From an uncultured Prolixibacteraceae bacterium (GTDB taxonomy: Bacteria; Bacteroidota; Bacteroidia; Bacteroidales; Prolixibacteraceae), in assembly GCA_913063265.1 (NCBI GenBank), contig CAJXZG010000004.1, positions 1 to 64,000 of the forward strand: DNA of 64,000 bases, given 5' to 3'. The translations under genes and the position numbers were made by a program. The notes under the pieces were generated by a model that searched no databases, had not been told where the DNA came from, and saw nothing but the letters and a program-made list of their open reading frames with translations. Positions 1 to 9,223 of this stretch are shown here, piece by piece. Within the stretch, counting starts at the first letter, position 1; the number at the start of each line of letters is the position of its first letter.

Positions 1-526
1 TGAGCAATTTGTAAAATTCACAATCCTTGCCCAGATATTTATCGAGACTAACTCCAATAATATTTTCAGCAGTAACTACAGATTGATTAAACCCGGAAAT
101 ATGTGTAAAAACAGTTGGTACCTCTTTGTCCGGGAAATGGTATTTATAATGTTTAAATAAAGAAATTAACTGTTCTTCGATTACTTGAAATTCAGAGAAT
201 TCCTGCTCAACACTGTTTTTAATATCTAAGATCATGGTATCAGACAGGAACAGTTTAAAATCTTCTAAAAAATAATCGTCTCCCAAACCTCCAATCTGTA
301 TTACTTTGTAGGTAAAAAGATCGAAATATTCAGGATATTCGTTACTCAGATTGGTAATAGCCTGCAATGTATCTTTTTCGCTTAACGAGAATAATTTCTG
401 CTCAAACCGAACAATTTCAACTTCCTCATCGATTTCCGAGATATCAACTTTTAAACGATTGGAATTACAACTCCAAAAAACAAGTAAAAAGATAATTGCA
501 GAAAGGGAATATATTTTATAGTTCAT
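1..526 (-). CDS. gldB: Gliding motility lipoprotein GldB (C-terminus cut by window edge)
   Basis: The reading frame runs on the minus strand from an ATG at 526 through the left edge, so only the first 175 or so residues are visible. The start is a short hydrophobic signal ending in LVFWSC, a lipobox with the lipidated Cys at about residue 20, so the product should sit on the envelope as a lipoprotein. The visible part has the GldB pattern: an early VEIVRFEQKLF segment, then FTHISGFNQSVV and GVSLDKYLGKDCEFY. GldB is required for Bacteroidota gliding and T9SS function, and it lies beside nadE in other Bacteroidota, as here (divergent). A -7 box TATTTTTG on the minus strand (558-565) fits its promoter. 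I am fairly sure of the family; the catalytic or binding role of GldB is not known. Confidence 0.85.
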   Translation of the reverse strand, partial: MNYKIYSLSAIIFLLVFWSCNSNRLKVDISEIDEEVEIVRFEQKLFSLSEKDTLQAITNLSNEYPEYFDLFTYKVIQIGGLGDDYFLEDFKLFLSDTMILDIKNSVEQEFSEFQVIEEQLISLFKHYKYHFPDKEVPTVFTHISGFNQSVVTAENIIGVSLDKYLGKDCEFYKLL

Positions 527-612
527 TTTATTTGAAATTTAATTCAATACGTTTAGGCAAAAATAATATTGCTAATGTGAACTAAAAATTGGAGATTTGC
601 AATCACAAAATA

Positions 613-688
613 GGTTTAAAGTTTAAAATTCAAAGTTTAATGATTTAGCATTTCTCTCTTTAAACTTTAAACCTTTTAACTTTAAACT
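613..688. repeat. AT-rich inverted repeat in the gldB-nadE intergenic region
   Basis: A left arm at 613-640 built of GGTTTAAAGTTTAAA units faces a right arm at 659-688 built of TTTAAACTTTAAACC units, with a short spacer. It ends six bases before the nadE ATG, so a transcript starting upstream would fold right at the ribosome entry site. It could be a dispersed intergenic repeat or a leader hairpin; the sequence alone does not decide. Confidence 0.5.
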
Positions 689-694
689 GTTTCT

Positions 695-2338
695 ATGAAA
701 GTTGCATTAGCTCAGTTAAATTATGCCATCGGTGATTTTGAAGAAAATCCGGCAAAAATAATTTCTCAAATTGAAAGGGCAAAAAAAGACGGAGCCGACC
801 TGGTTGTTTTTTCCGAATTATCAGTAACCGGTTATTACCCGCATGATTTGCTGGAGAAAAAAGAGTTTATTGAAAAGGCGGAAAATGCTGTTGAAAGAAT
901 TGCCGGGCATTGTAACGCAATAGCAGCAATTATCGGGGCTCCACGCATCAACGAAGGAGAAAAAGGCAAACAACTTTTTAATTCGGCATTTTTTTTAAAT
1001 GAAGGAAAAGTTCAATACGTTCAAAATAAAACCCTGCTTCCTACCTACGACATTTTTGATGAATACCGCCATTTTGAGCCCAATAAAAAATTTGATATTG
1101 TTGAATATAAGGGCAAAAAAATTGCCATTACAATTTGCGAAGATTTATGGGACGAATTGCCTACAGCCAATGAATTTGGAAAAGACAAACTTTACCAGGT
1201 TTCACCATTGGAAGAATTGTCGAAACTAAATCCCGATTTTGTTGTGAATTTATCGGCATCACCTTTTTCGTACAATCAGGAAGGATGGCGCAAAAATGTA
1301 TTAATCAACAAAGCCAAAAGATACCAATTGCCAATTTTTTATGTAAATCAGATTGGTGCACAAACAGAACTGGTTTTTGACGGAGGATCGGTTTTTATTG
1401 ATTCCCGGGGAGATATCGTTAAAGAAATGAGATATTTTAACGAAGATTACCTAGTTGTTGATATGAACGATATTGGCAGTCAGCAACTTCAGCCAAAAAC
1501 AGAAACCATTGAAAAAATTCATGATGCACTTGTACTTGGAATTCGTGATTATTTTCAAAAAATGGGCTTCAAAAAAGCAACACTTGGCCTTTCAGGAGGT
1601 ATTGATTCTGCAGTGACTGTTGCTTTGGCAGTAAAAGCGGTTGGAGCTGAAAACGTTCGGGTTCTTCTGTTACCTTCAAAATATTCATCGGACCACAGCA
1701 TTGAAGATGCCAGAAAACTGGCGGAGAACCTGAATATTCAATATGACATTTTAAATATTCAGTCAGCAGTCGACGAGTTTGAAAAAGCACTTTCACCAAT
1801 ATTTAAAGAAACTACCTCGGATGTAACAGAAGAAAATATTCAGGCACGTGCACGTGGAATATATTTAATGGCCATCTCAAATAAATTTGGACATATTCTT
1901 TTAAATACTACGAATAAAAGTGAATGTGCAGTAGGCTACGGAACACTGTATGGTGATATGAATGGTGGAATTGCAGTATTGGGAGATGTATATAAAATGG
2001 ATGTTTTTGGCTTGGCACATTTTATTAATCGTGAAAGAGAAATTATTCCTGAAAACTCCATAACCAAGCCACCTTCTGCAGAACTCAGGCCCGACCAAAA
2101 AGATACCGATTCTTTACCTGAATATAAGGATTTGGATAAAATGCTATTTAGTTATATAGAAATGAATATGTCGCCCAAAGAAATTATAGCACTCGGATTT
2201 GAAGAAAATGTCGTACGAAAAGTAATCAGGTTGGTTAACATAAACGAATATAAAAGATTTCAGGCTGCTCCTATTTTAAGAATAAGTTCAAAAGCTTTTG
2301 GTTTTGGCAGAAAAATGCCACTTGTAGCGCGATACTAG
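695..2338 (+). CDS. nadE: Glutamine-dependent NAD+ synthetase
   Basis: A 547-residue two-domain enzyme of the cytoplasm that amidates nicotinic acid adenine dinucleotide to NAD+ using ammonia channelled from glutamine. Residues 1-260 are a nitrilase-fold glutaminase: the Glu is in FSELSVTGYYP and the catalytic Cys in AITICEDLWDE. Residues 290 to the end are the NAD synthase domain, with the ATP-pyrophosphatase P-loop GLSGGIDSA near residue 302 and the TTNKSE and YKMDVFGLA segments typical of NadE. The length matches glutamine-dependent bacterial forms. The ATG at 695 gives the canonical MKVALAQLNYAIGDF start. It is monocistronic and divergent from gldB. Confidence 0.96.
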   Translation: MKVALAQLNYAIGDFEENPAKIISQIERAKKDGADLVVFSELSVTGYYPHDLLEKKEFIEKAENAVERIAGHCNAIAAIIGAPRINEGEKGKQLFNSAFFLNEGKVQYVQNKTLLPTYDIFDEYRHFEPNKKFDIVEYKGKKIAITICEDLWDELPTANEFGKDKLYQVSPLEELSKLNPDFVVNLSASPFSYNQEGWRKNVLINKAKRYQLPIFYVNQIGAQTELVFDGGSVFIDSRGDIVKEMRYFNEDYLVVDMNDIGSQQLQPKTETIEKIHDALVLGIRDYFQKMGFKKATLGLSGGIDSAVTVALAVKAVGAENVRVLLLPSKYSSDHSIEDARKLAENLNIQYDILNIQSAVDEFEKALSPIFKETTSDVTEENIQARARGIYLMAISNKFGHILLNTTNKSECAVGYGTLYGDMNGGIAVLGDVYKMDVFGLAHFINREREIIPENSITKPPSAELRPDQKDTDSLPEYKDLDKMLFSYIEMNMSPKEIIALGFEENVVRKVIRLVNINEYKRFQAAPILRISSKAFGFGRKMPLVARY

Positions 2339-2416
2339 TATTAACAATTATTACACGCAAAAGAAACACTTATTAATTTAAATGAAATTCATTGTAAAAT
2401 TATCGTTAAAAATGAA

Positions 2417-2446
2417 TTTGTGTTAACCTTTTTTTTTTTAGCTTTG
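2417..2446 (+). promoter_or_regulatory. Bacteroidota-type promoter of the Crp/Fnr gene
   Basis: TTTG at 2417-2420 and TAGCTTTG at 2439-2446 are separated by 18 bases, matching the known Bacteroidota -33 TTTG / -7 TANNTTTG promoter. The transcript would start near 2453, about 20 bases before the ATG at 2474. Confidence 0.65.
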
Positions 2447-2473
2447 ATGCTGTAAAACATACAGATTAGCTAC

Positions 2474-3175
2474 ATGTTAAATACCGACTTTAGTATAAAA
2501 GATATTCTCGATAACCCGAAATCTATTTTTTACCTTTTATCACCTGAAGAAAAAGAGGAAGTCCAGCATCATGTTTCCTTTTCCAGTTTCAGAAAAAATG
2601 AATTTATTTTTAAAGAAGGTGACAAACCGAATGGTTTAATTACCCTTGTTGAAGGGAAAGTAAAGATTTACAAGGAAGGTGTTGGTGGCCGGGAACAGAT
2701 CATTCGTATGGCTAAACCACTTGGAATTATAGGTTATCGTGCCTTATTAAGTTTCGAAAATCATATTGCTTCTGCACTAACACTTGAAGAATCTGTAATT
2801 TGTACCATAAGTTCAGATTTTGTGCTAAACAAAGCATTAAAAAACAGCGATTTTTCGTTTAAAATAATACAAAAACTGTCCAAAGAACTGGCATTCGCAA
2901 ATGGCAGAATGGTTACTTTAACGCAAAAACATATTCGTGGCCGGCTTGCTGAATCATTGTTACTTTTAAAAGATAAATATGGTGTTGAAAACGACGGTAA
3001 TACCTTAAAGGTTTACTTGTCGAGAGAAGATATCGCAAATTTATCTAACATGACTACCTCAAATGCAATTCGTACTTTGTCGACTTTTGCAAGCGAGCGG
3101 GTAATTGCAATCGACGGTAGAAAGATAAAAATTCTGGATCCTGCCCGATTGGAAAGGGTTAGTAAACTTGGATAG
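2474..3175 (+). CDS. Crp/Fnr family transcriptional regulator
   Basis: A 233-residue cytoplasmic regulator with an N-terminal cyclic-nucleotide-binding-like beta barrel (about residues 15-130, with FIFKEGDKPNGL and LVEGKVKIYKEG) and a C-terminal winged helix-turn-helix (about 150-225, with SREDIANLSNMTTSNAIR as recognition region). No N-terminal Cys cluster is present, so it is not an Fe-S Fnr sensor of the E. coli type. The effector and targets cannot be told from sequence. It has its own promoter and terminator, so it is a single-gene unit. Crp/Fnr proteins of this size often act on redox or anaerobic genes in Bacteroidota, but that is family knowledge, not evidence here. Confidence 0.9.
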   Translation: MLNTDFSIKDILDNPKSIFYLLSPEEKEEVQHHVSFSSFRKNEFIFKEGDKPNGLITLVEGKVKIYKEGVGGREQIIRMAKPLGIIGYRALLSFENHIASALTLEESVICTISSDFVLNKALKNSDFSFKIIQKLSKELAFANGRMVTLTQKHIRGRLAESLLLLKDKYGVENDGNTLKVYLSREDIANLSNMTTSNAIRTLSTFASERVIAIDGRKIKILDPARLERVSKLG

Positions 3176-3193
3176 AAAAATATATACGATTAC

Positions 3194-3226
3194 AAAGCCA
3201 TTGGTATTTTACTGATGGCTTTTTTT
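3194..3226 (+). terminator. Rho-independent terminator of the Crp/Fnr gene
   Basis: Stem AAAGCCAT (3194-3201) pairs with ATGGCTTT (3215-3222), followed by a run of T. It lies 19 bases after the stop codon. Confidence 0.75.
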
Positions 3227-3255
3227 GTTGAATTTGACCAATTATTAACTGTTAT

Positions 3256-4644
3256 TCAATACACTATCACTTTTTGAACATGTTTCTCTTTTTGAGAAGT
3301 CAGTTCAAAAATCACTAAACCATGAGGAAGTTGATCCTTTTTAATAATGTTCATATTTAATCCCTGATTCAGCATAACACTCCTTCGGATTAAAAGAGAA
3401 CCTGATGCATTGTATATCCTCAAAATGTAATTTGATTCAGATTCACCTGTAAAATTAAGATGTACATAGTTCTCACTTTGAAATATAAAATACCTGGAAT
3501 GACTTTTTACTGTATTTGCTGAAGTTAAAGTGTCTCTCTGAATTAAAAGAACAGCAGGTTCGCTTTCTCCAAAACCATCATTTACCGCTAACACAGATAA
3601 TTCTCCGGACTGAAAATTTTCTTCAAAATATACATTTATTAAATCTGAATCACCAACTCCCTTCATGCCATTGCTTAATATCCAATGATAATCTGTAGCA
3701 TTAAAAACCGGTTCAACATTATAAGTTATACTTAATTCATTAGCCTTAATTTTAGAAGGCCCAAATATTTGTTTAGGTTTTTCAGGAACATTGTAATAAT
3801 GTATAGATTTCATTTCAACCTTCTCTCTAAGGGGAATAAGGTCAAACTCAATTGTGTCTGCAGTAACATTAACCAGCAAATAATTCTCATCTTCTACCTC
3901 TCCCATTCCCGATGCTATTAAACTAACATTTTCCCATTTGTCGTAAAATGCTGCTATGGCATCAGGATTTCCACCAACATCCCCTGCAAACAGATAAAAC
4001 TCCATTTCAGGGTATTTTTGAAAAATTGGAAAAACCTCATCCCAAAAATTTGAATAACCGCTAATCTGTGCATACCTTGAACGGCTGTTGCTTCTGACAT
4101 TTTTATACTTCTCATGGCTGTTCCATAGTATTTCATGAAAGAAAATAAATACATTTTTTGAATTTGTATCAGCCTTTGAAAGAATATCATTAAGAAAATC
4201 CAGTTGCACAGAAGAAACAGACCTATCTGATTCCGTACTGTTCAGAATTATAAATGTTCCACAAGCTTTTTTAAAACTATAGTAACTTCCACCATGTTTT
4301 TGACGAAATACTTCGTAACCTGTATAATTATCATCATGGTTTCCCATCACATAAAAGGACTCTAAACCAAGAGAATCAAGTTCTTTATCAACCTGTGCCC
4401 AACTTTCCGGATTACTTTTATTTACAATATCCCCCGTCAAAAAGATTGTATTTATTGATGAATCTGGTGTTAAAGCCAGTTTTTTAAGAAGCGGAGGATG
4501 TAATCCAATATTACTGCCTCCATGTGCCCCATACGCATGTCCGGCCACAATAAATTTACAAACCTTTTCAGTTTGCCCTGCTCCAACATATGAAAGCAGA
4601 ATTATAAAAAAGAGTACAAATGATGATTTAACTGATTTTTTCAA
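3256..4644 (-). CDS. Secreted metallophosphoesterase with T9SS type A sorting domain
   Basis: A 462-residue exported protein. A Sec signal (about residues 1-23, ending SYVGAGQ) leads into a calcineurin-like phosphoesterase domain of about 270 residues with the metal-binding motifs TGDIVN, MGNHDDN and FFHEIL. The first motif is degenerate: the usual D-x-H appears as VAGHAYGAHGG, so one metal ligand may differ. A short immunoglobulin-like linker follows, and the last 75 or so residues are a type A C-terminal domain (NYILRIYNASGSLL, then a terminal KVIVY strand) that directs export and surface anchoring through T9SS. It is a lone gene. The natural substrate (phosphodiester, nucleotide or phosphoprotein) is unknown. 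Confidence 0.82.
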   Translation of the reverse strand: MKKSVKSSFVLFFIILLSYVGAGQTEKVCKFIVAGHAYGAHGGSNIGLHPPLLKKLALTPDSSINTIFLTGDIVNKSNPESWAQVDKELDSLGLESFYVMGNHDDNYTGYEVFRQKHGGSYYSFKKACGTFIILNSTESDRSVSSVQLDFLNDILSKADTNSKNVFIFFHEILWNSHEKYKNVRSNSRSRYAQISGYSNFWDEVFPIFQKYPEMEFYLFAGDVGGNPDAIAAFYDKWENVSLIASGMGEVEDENYLLVNVTADTIEFDLIPLREKVEMKSIHYYNVPEKPKQIFGPSKIKANELSITYNVEPVFNATDYHWILSNGMKGVGDSDLINVYFEENFQSGELSVLAVNDGFGESEPAVLLIQRDTLTSANTVKSHSRYFIFQSENYVHLNFTGESESNYILRIYNASGSLLIRRSVMLNQGLNMNIIKKDQLPHGLVIFELTSQKEKHVQKVIVY

Positions 4645-4686
4645 TTTTTAATAATTAGACCGGTTCACAAATGTACTAAAACAAAA

Positions 4687-4713
4687 GAACCGCCCTTAAT
4701 TAAAGAACGGTTC
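4687..4713 (-). terminator. Terminator downstream of the M20 dipeptidase
   Basis: Inverted repeat GAACCG (4687-4692) / CGGTTC (4708-4713). Read on the minus strand it is followed by a T-rich run, 20 bases after the dipeptidase stop. Confidence 0.6.
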
Positions 4714-4734
4714 AAATTTATATTCAGAAAAATA

Positions 4735-6105
4735 TTACTTGTTCATTTCTGCAAAGTATTTGTAAAATAATGGTATAGTTTTTATTCCATTATAAAACTG
4801 CTCCAACGGATAATTTTCGTTTGGAGAATGAATAGCATCCGATTCTAATCCAAATCCCATTAACACAGATTTTATTCCTAAAATTTCCTCAAACGTAGAG
4901 ATTATAGGAATACTTCCACCCGAACGAACAGGAACCGGGCGTTTACCATATGTATCGTTATATGCTTTTTCAGCTGCTTTATATGCAGGAATTTCTATTG
5001 GACAAACATATCCCTGACCACCATGTAAGGATTTTACATTAACCTTAACCGATTTTGGTGCAATACTTTCAAAATGTTCTTTAAACAAATCTGCTATTTT
5101 GTGATGATCCTGGTTGGGTACCAAACGACAGGAAATTTTTGCATAAGCTTTTGAAGGCAGTACAGTTTTGGCGCCTTCCCCGGTATATCCTCCCCATATG
5201 CCACAAACATCAAAAGTTGGTCTGATTCCGGTATGTTCCATGGGTGTAAAACCTACTTCACCGGCCAGTTCATCTACGTCGATTGCTTTTTTATATTCAT
5301 CCGTACTAAAAGGAGCTCCTGCCAGTAATTCTCTTTCTTTAGCAGATACTTCCAAAACATCATCATAAAATCCGGGAATTGTAATTTTTCCTTTTTCATC
5401 CATCATTTTGGCAATCATAGATGAAAGTACATTAATTGGGTTTGCTACAGCACCACCAAAAAGCCCGGAATGTAAATCCCTGTTTGGCCCTGTAACTTCA
5501 ACTTCCCAATACGCAAGGCCACGTAAACCGGTCGTAATTGAAGGAATGTCTGCAGCAATCATAGAAGTGTCTGAAACTAAAATTACATCAGCCTTTAGCA
5601 TTTCTTTATTATCCTCACACCATTTTCCCAGATTTGGCGAACCTACTTCTTCTTCACCTTCGATCATAAATTTTACATTGCAGGGAAGTGTATTTGTTTT
5701 CACCATTAATTCGAAGGCTTTGGCATGCATCATACCCTGTCCTTTATCATCGTCTGCACCGCGGGCGTAAATTTTTCCATCCCTGATTTCCGGCTCAAAC
5801 GGAGGTGTATCCCATAAATCTAACGGGTCCACCGGCATAACATCCATATGTGAATAAACCAAAACAGTTGGCAATTTTAGATCAATTATCTTTTCTCCAT
5901 AGGTTACCGGATTTCCTTTTGTCTCATAAATATCAGCTTTATCCGCACCGGCTTCCAATAATGTTTTTTTCCAATATTCCGCAGCTTTGTACATATCGGG
6001 TTTATGACTTGCAATGGAACTTATTGAAGGTATCCGAATTAAACCAAATAACTCTTCTAAAAATCTTTCCTTATTTTCTTCTACATAATTATTAATGTAT
6101 TCCAT
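4735..6105 (-). CDS. M20 family zinc dipeptidase (M20/M25/M40)
   Basis: A 456-residue cytoplasmic peptidase, the usual length for Bacteroidota members of this family; there is no signal peptide. The dinuclear zinc site is complete: H-x-D in SHMDVMPVD (about residue 86), bridging Asp in RGADDDKGQ, catalytic and ligand Glu in EGEEEVGS, a downstream Asp in LVSDTS, and the late His in DAIHSPNENY. The lid domain (about residues 200-370) carries DLHSGLFGG, typical of carnosinase/CNDP-like dipeptidases. It should hydrolyse dipeptides released by other peptidases; exact specificity is not readable. Single gene with its own terminator. Confidence 0.93.
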   Translation of the reverse strand: MEYINNYVEENKERFLEELFGLIRIPSISSIASHKPDMYKAAEYWKKTLLEAGADKADIYETKGNPVTYGEKIIDLKLPTVLVYSHMDVMPVDPLDLWDTPPFEPEIRDGKIYARGADDDKGQGMMHAKAFELMVKTNTLPCNVKFMIEGEEEVGSPNLGKWCEDNKEMLKADVILVSDTSMIAADIPSITTGLRGLAYWEVEVTGPNRDLHSGLFGGAVANPINVLSSMIAKMMDEKGKITIPGFYDDVLEVSAKERELLAGAPFSTDEYKKAIDVDELAGEVGFTPMEHTGIRPTFDVCGIWGGYTGEGAKTVLPSKAYAKISCRLVPNQDHHKIADLFKEHFESIAPKSVKVNVKSLHGGQGYVCPIEIPAYKAAEKAYNDTYGKRPVPVRSGGSIPIISTFEEILGIKSVLMGFGLESDAIHSPNENYPLEQFYNGIKTIPLFYKYFAEMNK

Positions 6106-6289
6106 AATCTTTAATTGAATTTCTATTTAAACATAAATGCAAAATAGAGTTTTCAGGGATATTAAAAAAGTAAAAAAATCATAAACAAGAGAAATTCTAA
6201 ATTCCAAATTGCCAAAAGTCAAATAAATTCCAATTTCAAATAGATGAATATCTTTCTGAACCACAAAAGGCACATTAGAAAACATTAGT

Positions 6290-6478
6290 CATCAGATGAA
6301 AAAGTTTTGATCGCCTTCCGACTTCACGCTTCATGCTTCCAACTTCCATCTCTTTTACTTCCGTCTCCGTTCTTCCGTCTTCAGACTTTTTCCTTAGATG
6401 GCAGTTTGTCGCAACTCATAGCCATCGGATGAATTGCTTTTGATCGTCTTCCGACTTCGTGCTTCGTGCTTCCGACTT
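6290..6478. repeat. Gapless 56-base direct repeat pair (133-base period)
   Basis: 6290-6345 and 6423-6478 align without gaps at an offset of 133 bases, both beginning CATC(A/G)GATGAA and passing through TTTTGATCG(C/T)CTTCCGACTT. The last 41 bases differ at five positions, nearly all transitions. The unit contains shorter internal CTTC(A/G)TGCTTCC echoes. It looks like a decaying intergenic duplication with no protein coding. Confidence 0.7.
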
Positions 6479-6483
6479 TCTAC

Positions 6484-6519
6484 AAAAAAAAGGGCATCCG
6501 TCAATCGACGAATACCCTT
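6484..6519 (-). terminator. Terminator of the TPR lipoprotein gene
   Basis: AAGGGCATCCGTC and GACGAATACCCTT form a 13-base stem with two G-U type mismatches. On the minus strand it is followed by eight T. It lies about 20 bases downstream of the stop codon at 6541. Confidence 0.7.
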
Positions 6520-6540
6520 AAACTATAATTGTGTGGTTTT

Positions 6541-8292
6541 TTAATTAGTGATTTCCTTGAATTTTGGATTCTCGAAATATCTTGCAAATTCCATATCGGT
6601 TTTCGCTTTTGCTTTCAATTCCGGATTAATTTCAACCGCTTTTTCAAGACTTTCGAAAAGTAAATTTTCTTTTGCTGTGCGTGCTCCGATAACCGCTTTC
6701 AAATACTCTTTCATATAACAATTTGGCATATCGAAAGCTTCCAAATCCTGCAGTGCAGCATTATTGTTTCCTGCCATCATCTGAGCCAAAGCAGAGTTAA
6801 TATCGTCATATTTGGCGAAGTATTTTGTTGCCTTGTCGTATTCAGCTTCTTTCATGCTTACAATTCCAAGGTTGTAGTTCACCTCGTTTCCTGCACCGGC
6901 TGCAGCGCCAAATAATGCTTCTGCTTCTTTAACATCACCACTTTTTAACTCAACTGCACCAAGGTTATTTTTAATAATTGGTTCATCATTTTTCAAGGTT
7001 TCAGCTTTTTCGAATAATGGAGCTGCATCATCATATTTTCCTTGTTTTGTAAGAACAAATCCGGCATTGTTATGACCTCGCCAGTCTTCAGGATAAATTT
7101 TAATAGCAGCGTTATAAACTTCAAGCTGATCGTCTAATCCATCAAATAAAGTTGCGGCATAAAGCAACTCCGCAGGATTTAAAGAAGACGGATCCGATTT
7201 TGCAAGTTTCATCAGTTCTTCATCTGTTTTACCAATCAAATCAACACTGGTAGTCATTTTTGCACGACGAAGCTGTGGAAGAATCTCCTCTTTTACACCC
7301 TCGAAAGTTTCGCTTAAGTTTCTGATTTCTCTTTCGCGAACCTCAGGATCGTTGTACATAGAAAGTACTCGAAGGATTAGTTCTTTATCCTGAATATTTG
7401 ATTGCTCCATTAACTCTTTAAAACCATCCCAGTCTTCAGGAGTATATTTTGTTTTTAACTCAATATCAACACCAGCCTCTTTTAGTTTTTCAGCAAGGAA
7501 AGCAGTAGATGTTTCTTTACGTTTTGCTGCCAGTTCTGTATTTAAATCAATTGAACCGTCGGGTGAAGCATAAGCCGAAACTTCTACTCTTTTTAAATCC
7601 ATATTTTCATCTTCGTTTGCTTTTTTCGTATAATCCTGCAAACCTACTACGTCATCCTTATCTGTTTGTTCGTTTCGAACTTTTGCATTATTTATCAGGT
7701 AATGAATGTCAGCCATCATTTCGTCAGGAACAACTCTTTGGAATGCATCGATATTAGGATCGTATTTTCCGGTAGTATTTTCTTCGCGTTGTACACCAAT
7801 TATTGCTTTTGGATAATTTGCAACCAATTCGCTTGTTGCCAAAACACCATCGGCGATTTTTATTGGTTCAAAGTCTATACTCTTTTTTCCCTCGGAAGCT
7901 GTAATTTGCATATACAATTCAGATAAGCTCATTGCCGCGTCATAATCAACATTGTCTTTGTACGCAACTGTACCACCCGATTCATAATTAATAACCCTGT
8001 TATTGGCTTTTACTTTTTCACCCTGAGCAGAAGCAGGATTTAATTTTGTACTTCCATCGGCATATTTTAAAACCGGTGTAGCCACAACTGTAGCTTTTTT
8101 GCTAAAATATTTTGCCGGATAACGGGTATCTATTTCAACACTTACATTTCCCGCATGGCTTTCCAAAACCTCAGGATTTACTTTGAACTGAATTTGGTCT
8201 GCATTTTTTTGCATTTTTTTCAATCCGGAGCAGCTCGCCATAACCACCACCATCAACACTAATAAAACTGGCTTAAAGCTTATACTATTCAT
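6541..8292 (-). CDS. Tetratricopeptide-repeat lipoprotein with OmpA-like middle segment
   Basis: I take the ATG at 8292 as start (583 residues), because the longer frame begins with TTG at 8334 and adds 14 residues in front of a clean lipoprotein signal, LMVVVMASCSG, with the lipidated Cys at residue 21. About residues 30-200 are a beta-rich region, repeated in many Bacteroidota lipoproteins of unknown role. Around residue 230-290 there is an OmpA-like stretch (VEVSAYASPDGSIDLN then AAKRKETSTAFL) resembling the peptidoglycan-contact repeat seen in OmpA_C domains. The C-terminal 200 residues hold TPR helices (WRGHNNAGFVLTKQGKYDDA, NLGAVELKSGDVKEA). This suggests a periplasmic scaffold; no catalytic residues are evident. 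Confidence 0.75.
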   Translation of the reverse strand: MNSISFKPVLLVLMVVVMASCSGLKKMQKNADQIQFKVNPEVLESHAGNVSVEIDTRYPAKYFSKKATVVATPVLKYADGSTKLNPASAQGEKVKANNRVINYESGGTVAYKDNVDYDAAMSLSELYMQITASEGKKSIDFEPIKIADGVLATSELVANYPKAIIGVQREENTTGKYDPNIDAFQRVVPDEMMADIHYLINNAKVRNEQTDKDDVVGLQDYTKKANEDENMDLKRVEVSAYASPDGSIDLNTELAAKRKETSTAFLAEKLKEAGVDIELKTKYTPEDWDGFKELMEQSNIQDKELILRVLSMYNDPEVREREIRNLSETFEGVKEEILPQLRRAKMTTSVDLIGKTDEELMKLAKSDPSSLNPAELLYAATLFDGLDDQLEVYNAAIKIYPEDWRGHNNAGFVLTKQGKYDDAAPLFEKAETLKNDEPIIKNNLGAVELKSGDVKEAEALFGAAAGAGNEVNYNLGIVSMKEAEYDKATKYFAKYDDINSALAQMMAGNNNAALQDLEAFDMPNCYMKEYLKAVIGARTAKENLLFESLEKAVEINPELKAKAKTDMEFARYFENPKFKEITN

Positions 8293-8380
8293 TATAAAAG
8301 ATAATTTAAAATTGATAATTAGAATTCCACGCAAAAATAGAAACCTTTTTATTATTGCAAAGGAGTAAAATCAAAAAAAT

Positions 8381-9010
8381 TTATAAAATCAAACGGTTAA
8401 TCCCTAATTTATAATCACTCTGAAATATAGACTGTTTCAGCCGCCTGTAATCGTTAATATTTTTAACAAAATCGATATTATTAACATCGATTATCAAAAT
8501 AGGAAATGTGGTAATTTGTTTTAAAAAATTAAAATATCCTTTTTGGATTTTTTCGAGATATTCTGCACTTATATTTTGCTCATAATCGCGACCTCTCGAT
8601 TTTATATTTTTTAGAAGCTGCTCGGTATCCGCATGTAAATAAACATACAAATCCGGCTTTGGCATCGACTCAAAAACAATATCAAAAATCTGACGAAAAA
8701 GGTGGTACTCATCGTCCTTTAATGTATTTTGAGCAAAAATGGCCGATTTGGCAAAATAATAGTCAGCTACAGAAAAAGAATGAAATAAATCGAGATCCAG
8801 AATTTGTTTTTTTAACTGGTTATAACGATCCGCAAGAAACGATAATTCAAGCGGGAATGAATAACGATCCTGATCATTATAAAATTTAGGCAAAAAAGGA
8901 TTATCCGCAAATTGCTCTAATACCAGTTTTGCTCCCTTTTCTTTCGAAATCATTTTGGAAAGTGTGGTCTTTCCAGCTCCAATATTTCCTTCAATAACCA
9001 AAAACTGCAT
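8381..9010 (-). CDS. Deoxynucleoside kinase
   Basis: A 209-residue cytoplasmic kinase that phosphorylates a deoxynucleoside for the salvage pathway. The Walker A loop GNIGAGKTT is at residues 8-16. The substrate and lid features of the dNK/dCK/dGK family follow: the FSVADYYFAKS segment, and the LID Arg cluster RGRDYEQNISAEYL near residue 140. The length matches bacterial dNKs (about 205-220). Whether it prefers deoxyadenosine, deoxyguanosine or pyrimidines cannot be read. The ATG at 9010 puts the P-loop close to the N-terminus as usual. Confidence 0.92.
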   Translation of the reverse strand: MQFLVIEGNIGAGKTTLSKMISKEKGAKLVLEQFADNPFLPKFYNDQDRYSFPLELSFLADRYNQLKKQILDLDLFHSFSVADYYFAKSAIFAQNTLKDDEYHLFRQIFDIVFESMPKPDLYVYLHADTEQLLKNIKSRGRDYEQNISAEYLEKIQKGYFNFLKQITTFPILIIDVNNIDFVKNINDYRRLKQSIFQSDYKLGINRLIL

Positions 9011-9223
9011 TTAATCTTTTGTTCTTTTTCGTTTATTCACCCCTTTGTCTGTAGACATTTCCCCTAAAGAGGAGAACTTAAATAAGTAATTTTAATAGTT
9101 ACTTGTTGATTTGTTTTATCAAATCTTTAGAACGTATTCCCCTAAAGGTGAAGTGCCGGGAACTTGTTCTGATTCTTCGGGAAGCGATGGGGTAAATTTC
9201 ATAATTTGAAGCCATAAATTTAA

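Larger units (their letters stand above)
6106..6540. other. 435-base intergenic region with direct repeats, no gene
   Basis: No credible ORF. It holds a 56-base imperfect direct repeat (listed separately), a copy of the ATTAGTCATCAGATGAA motif at 6284-6300 that recurs at 14392, and the terminator of the TPR lipoprotein gene near 6484-6519. Confidence 0.6.

Noticed and set aside
8292-8334. Longer start of the TPR lipoprotein (TTG at 8334)
   Set aside because: It would place 14 extra residues before a clean lipoprotein signal; ATG at 8292 fits the signal better.
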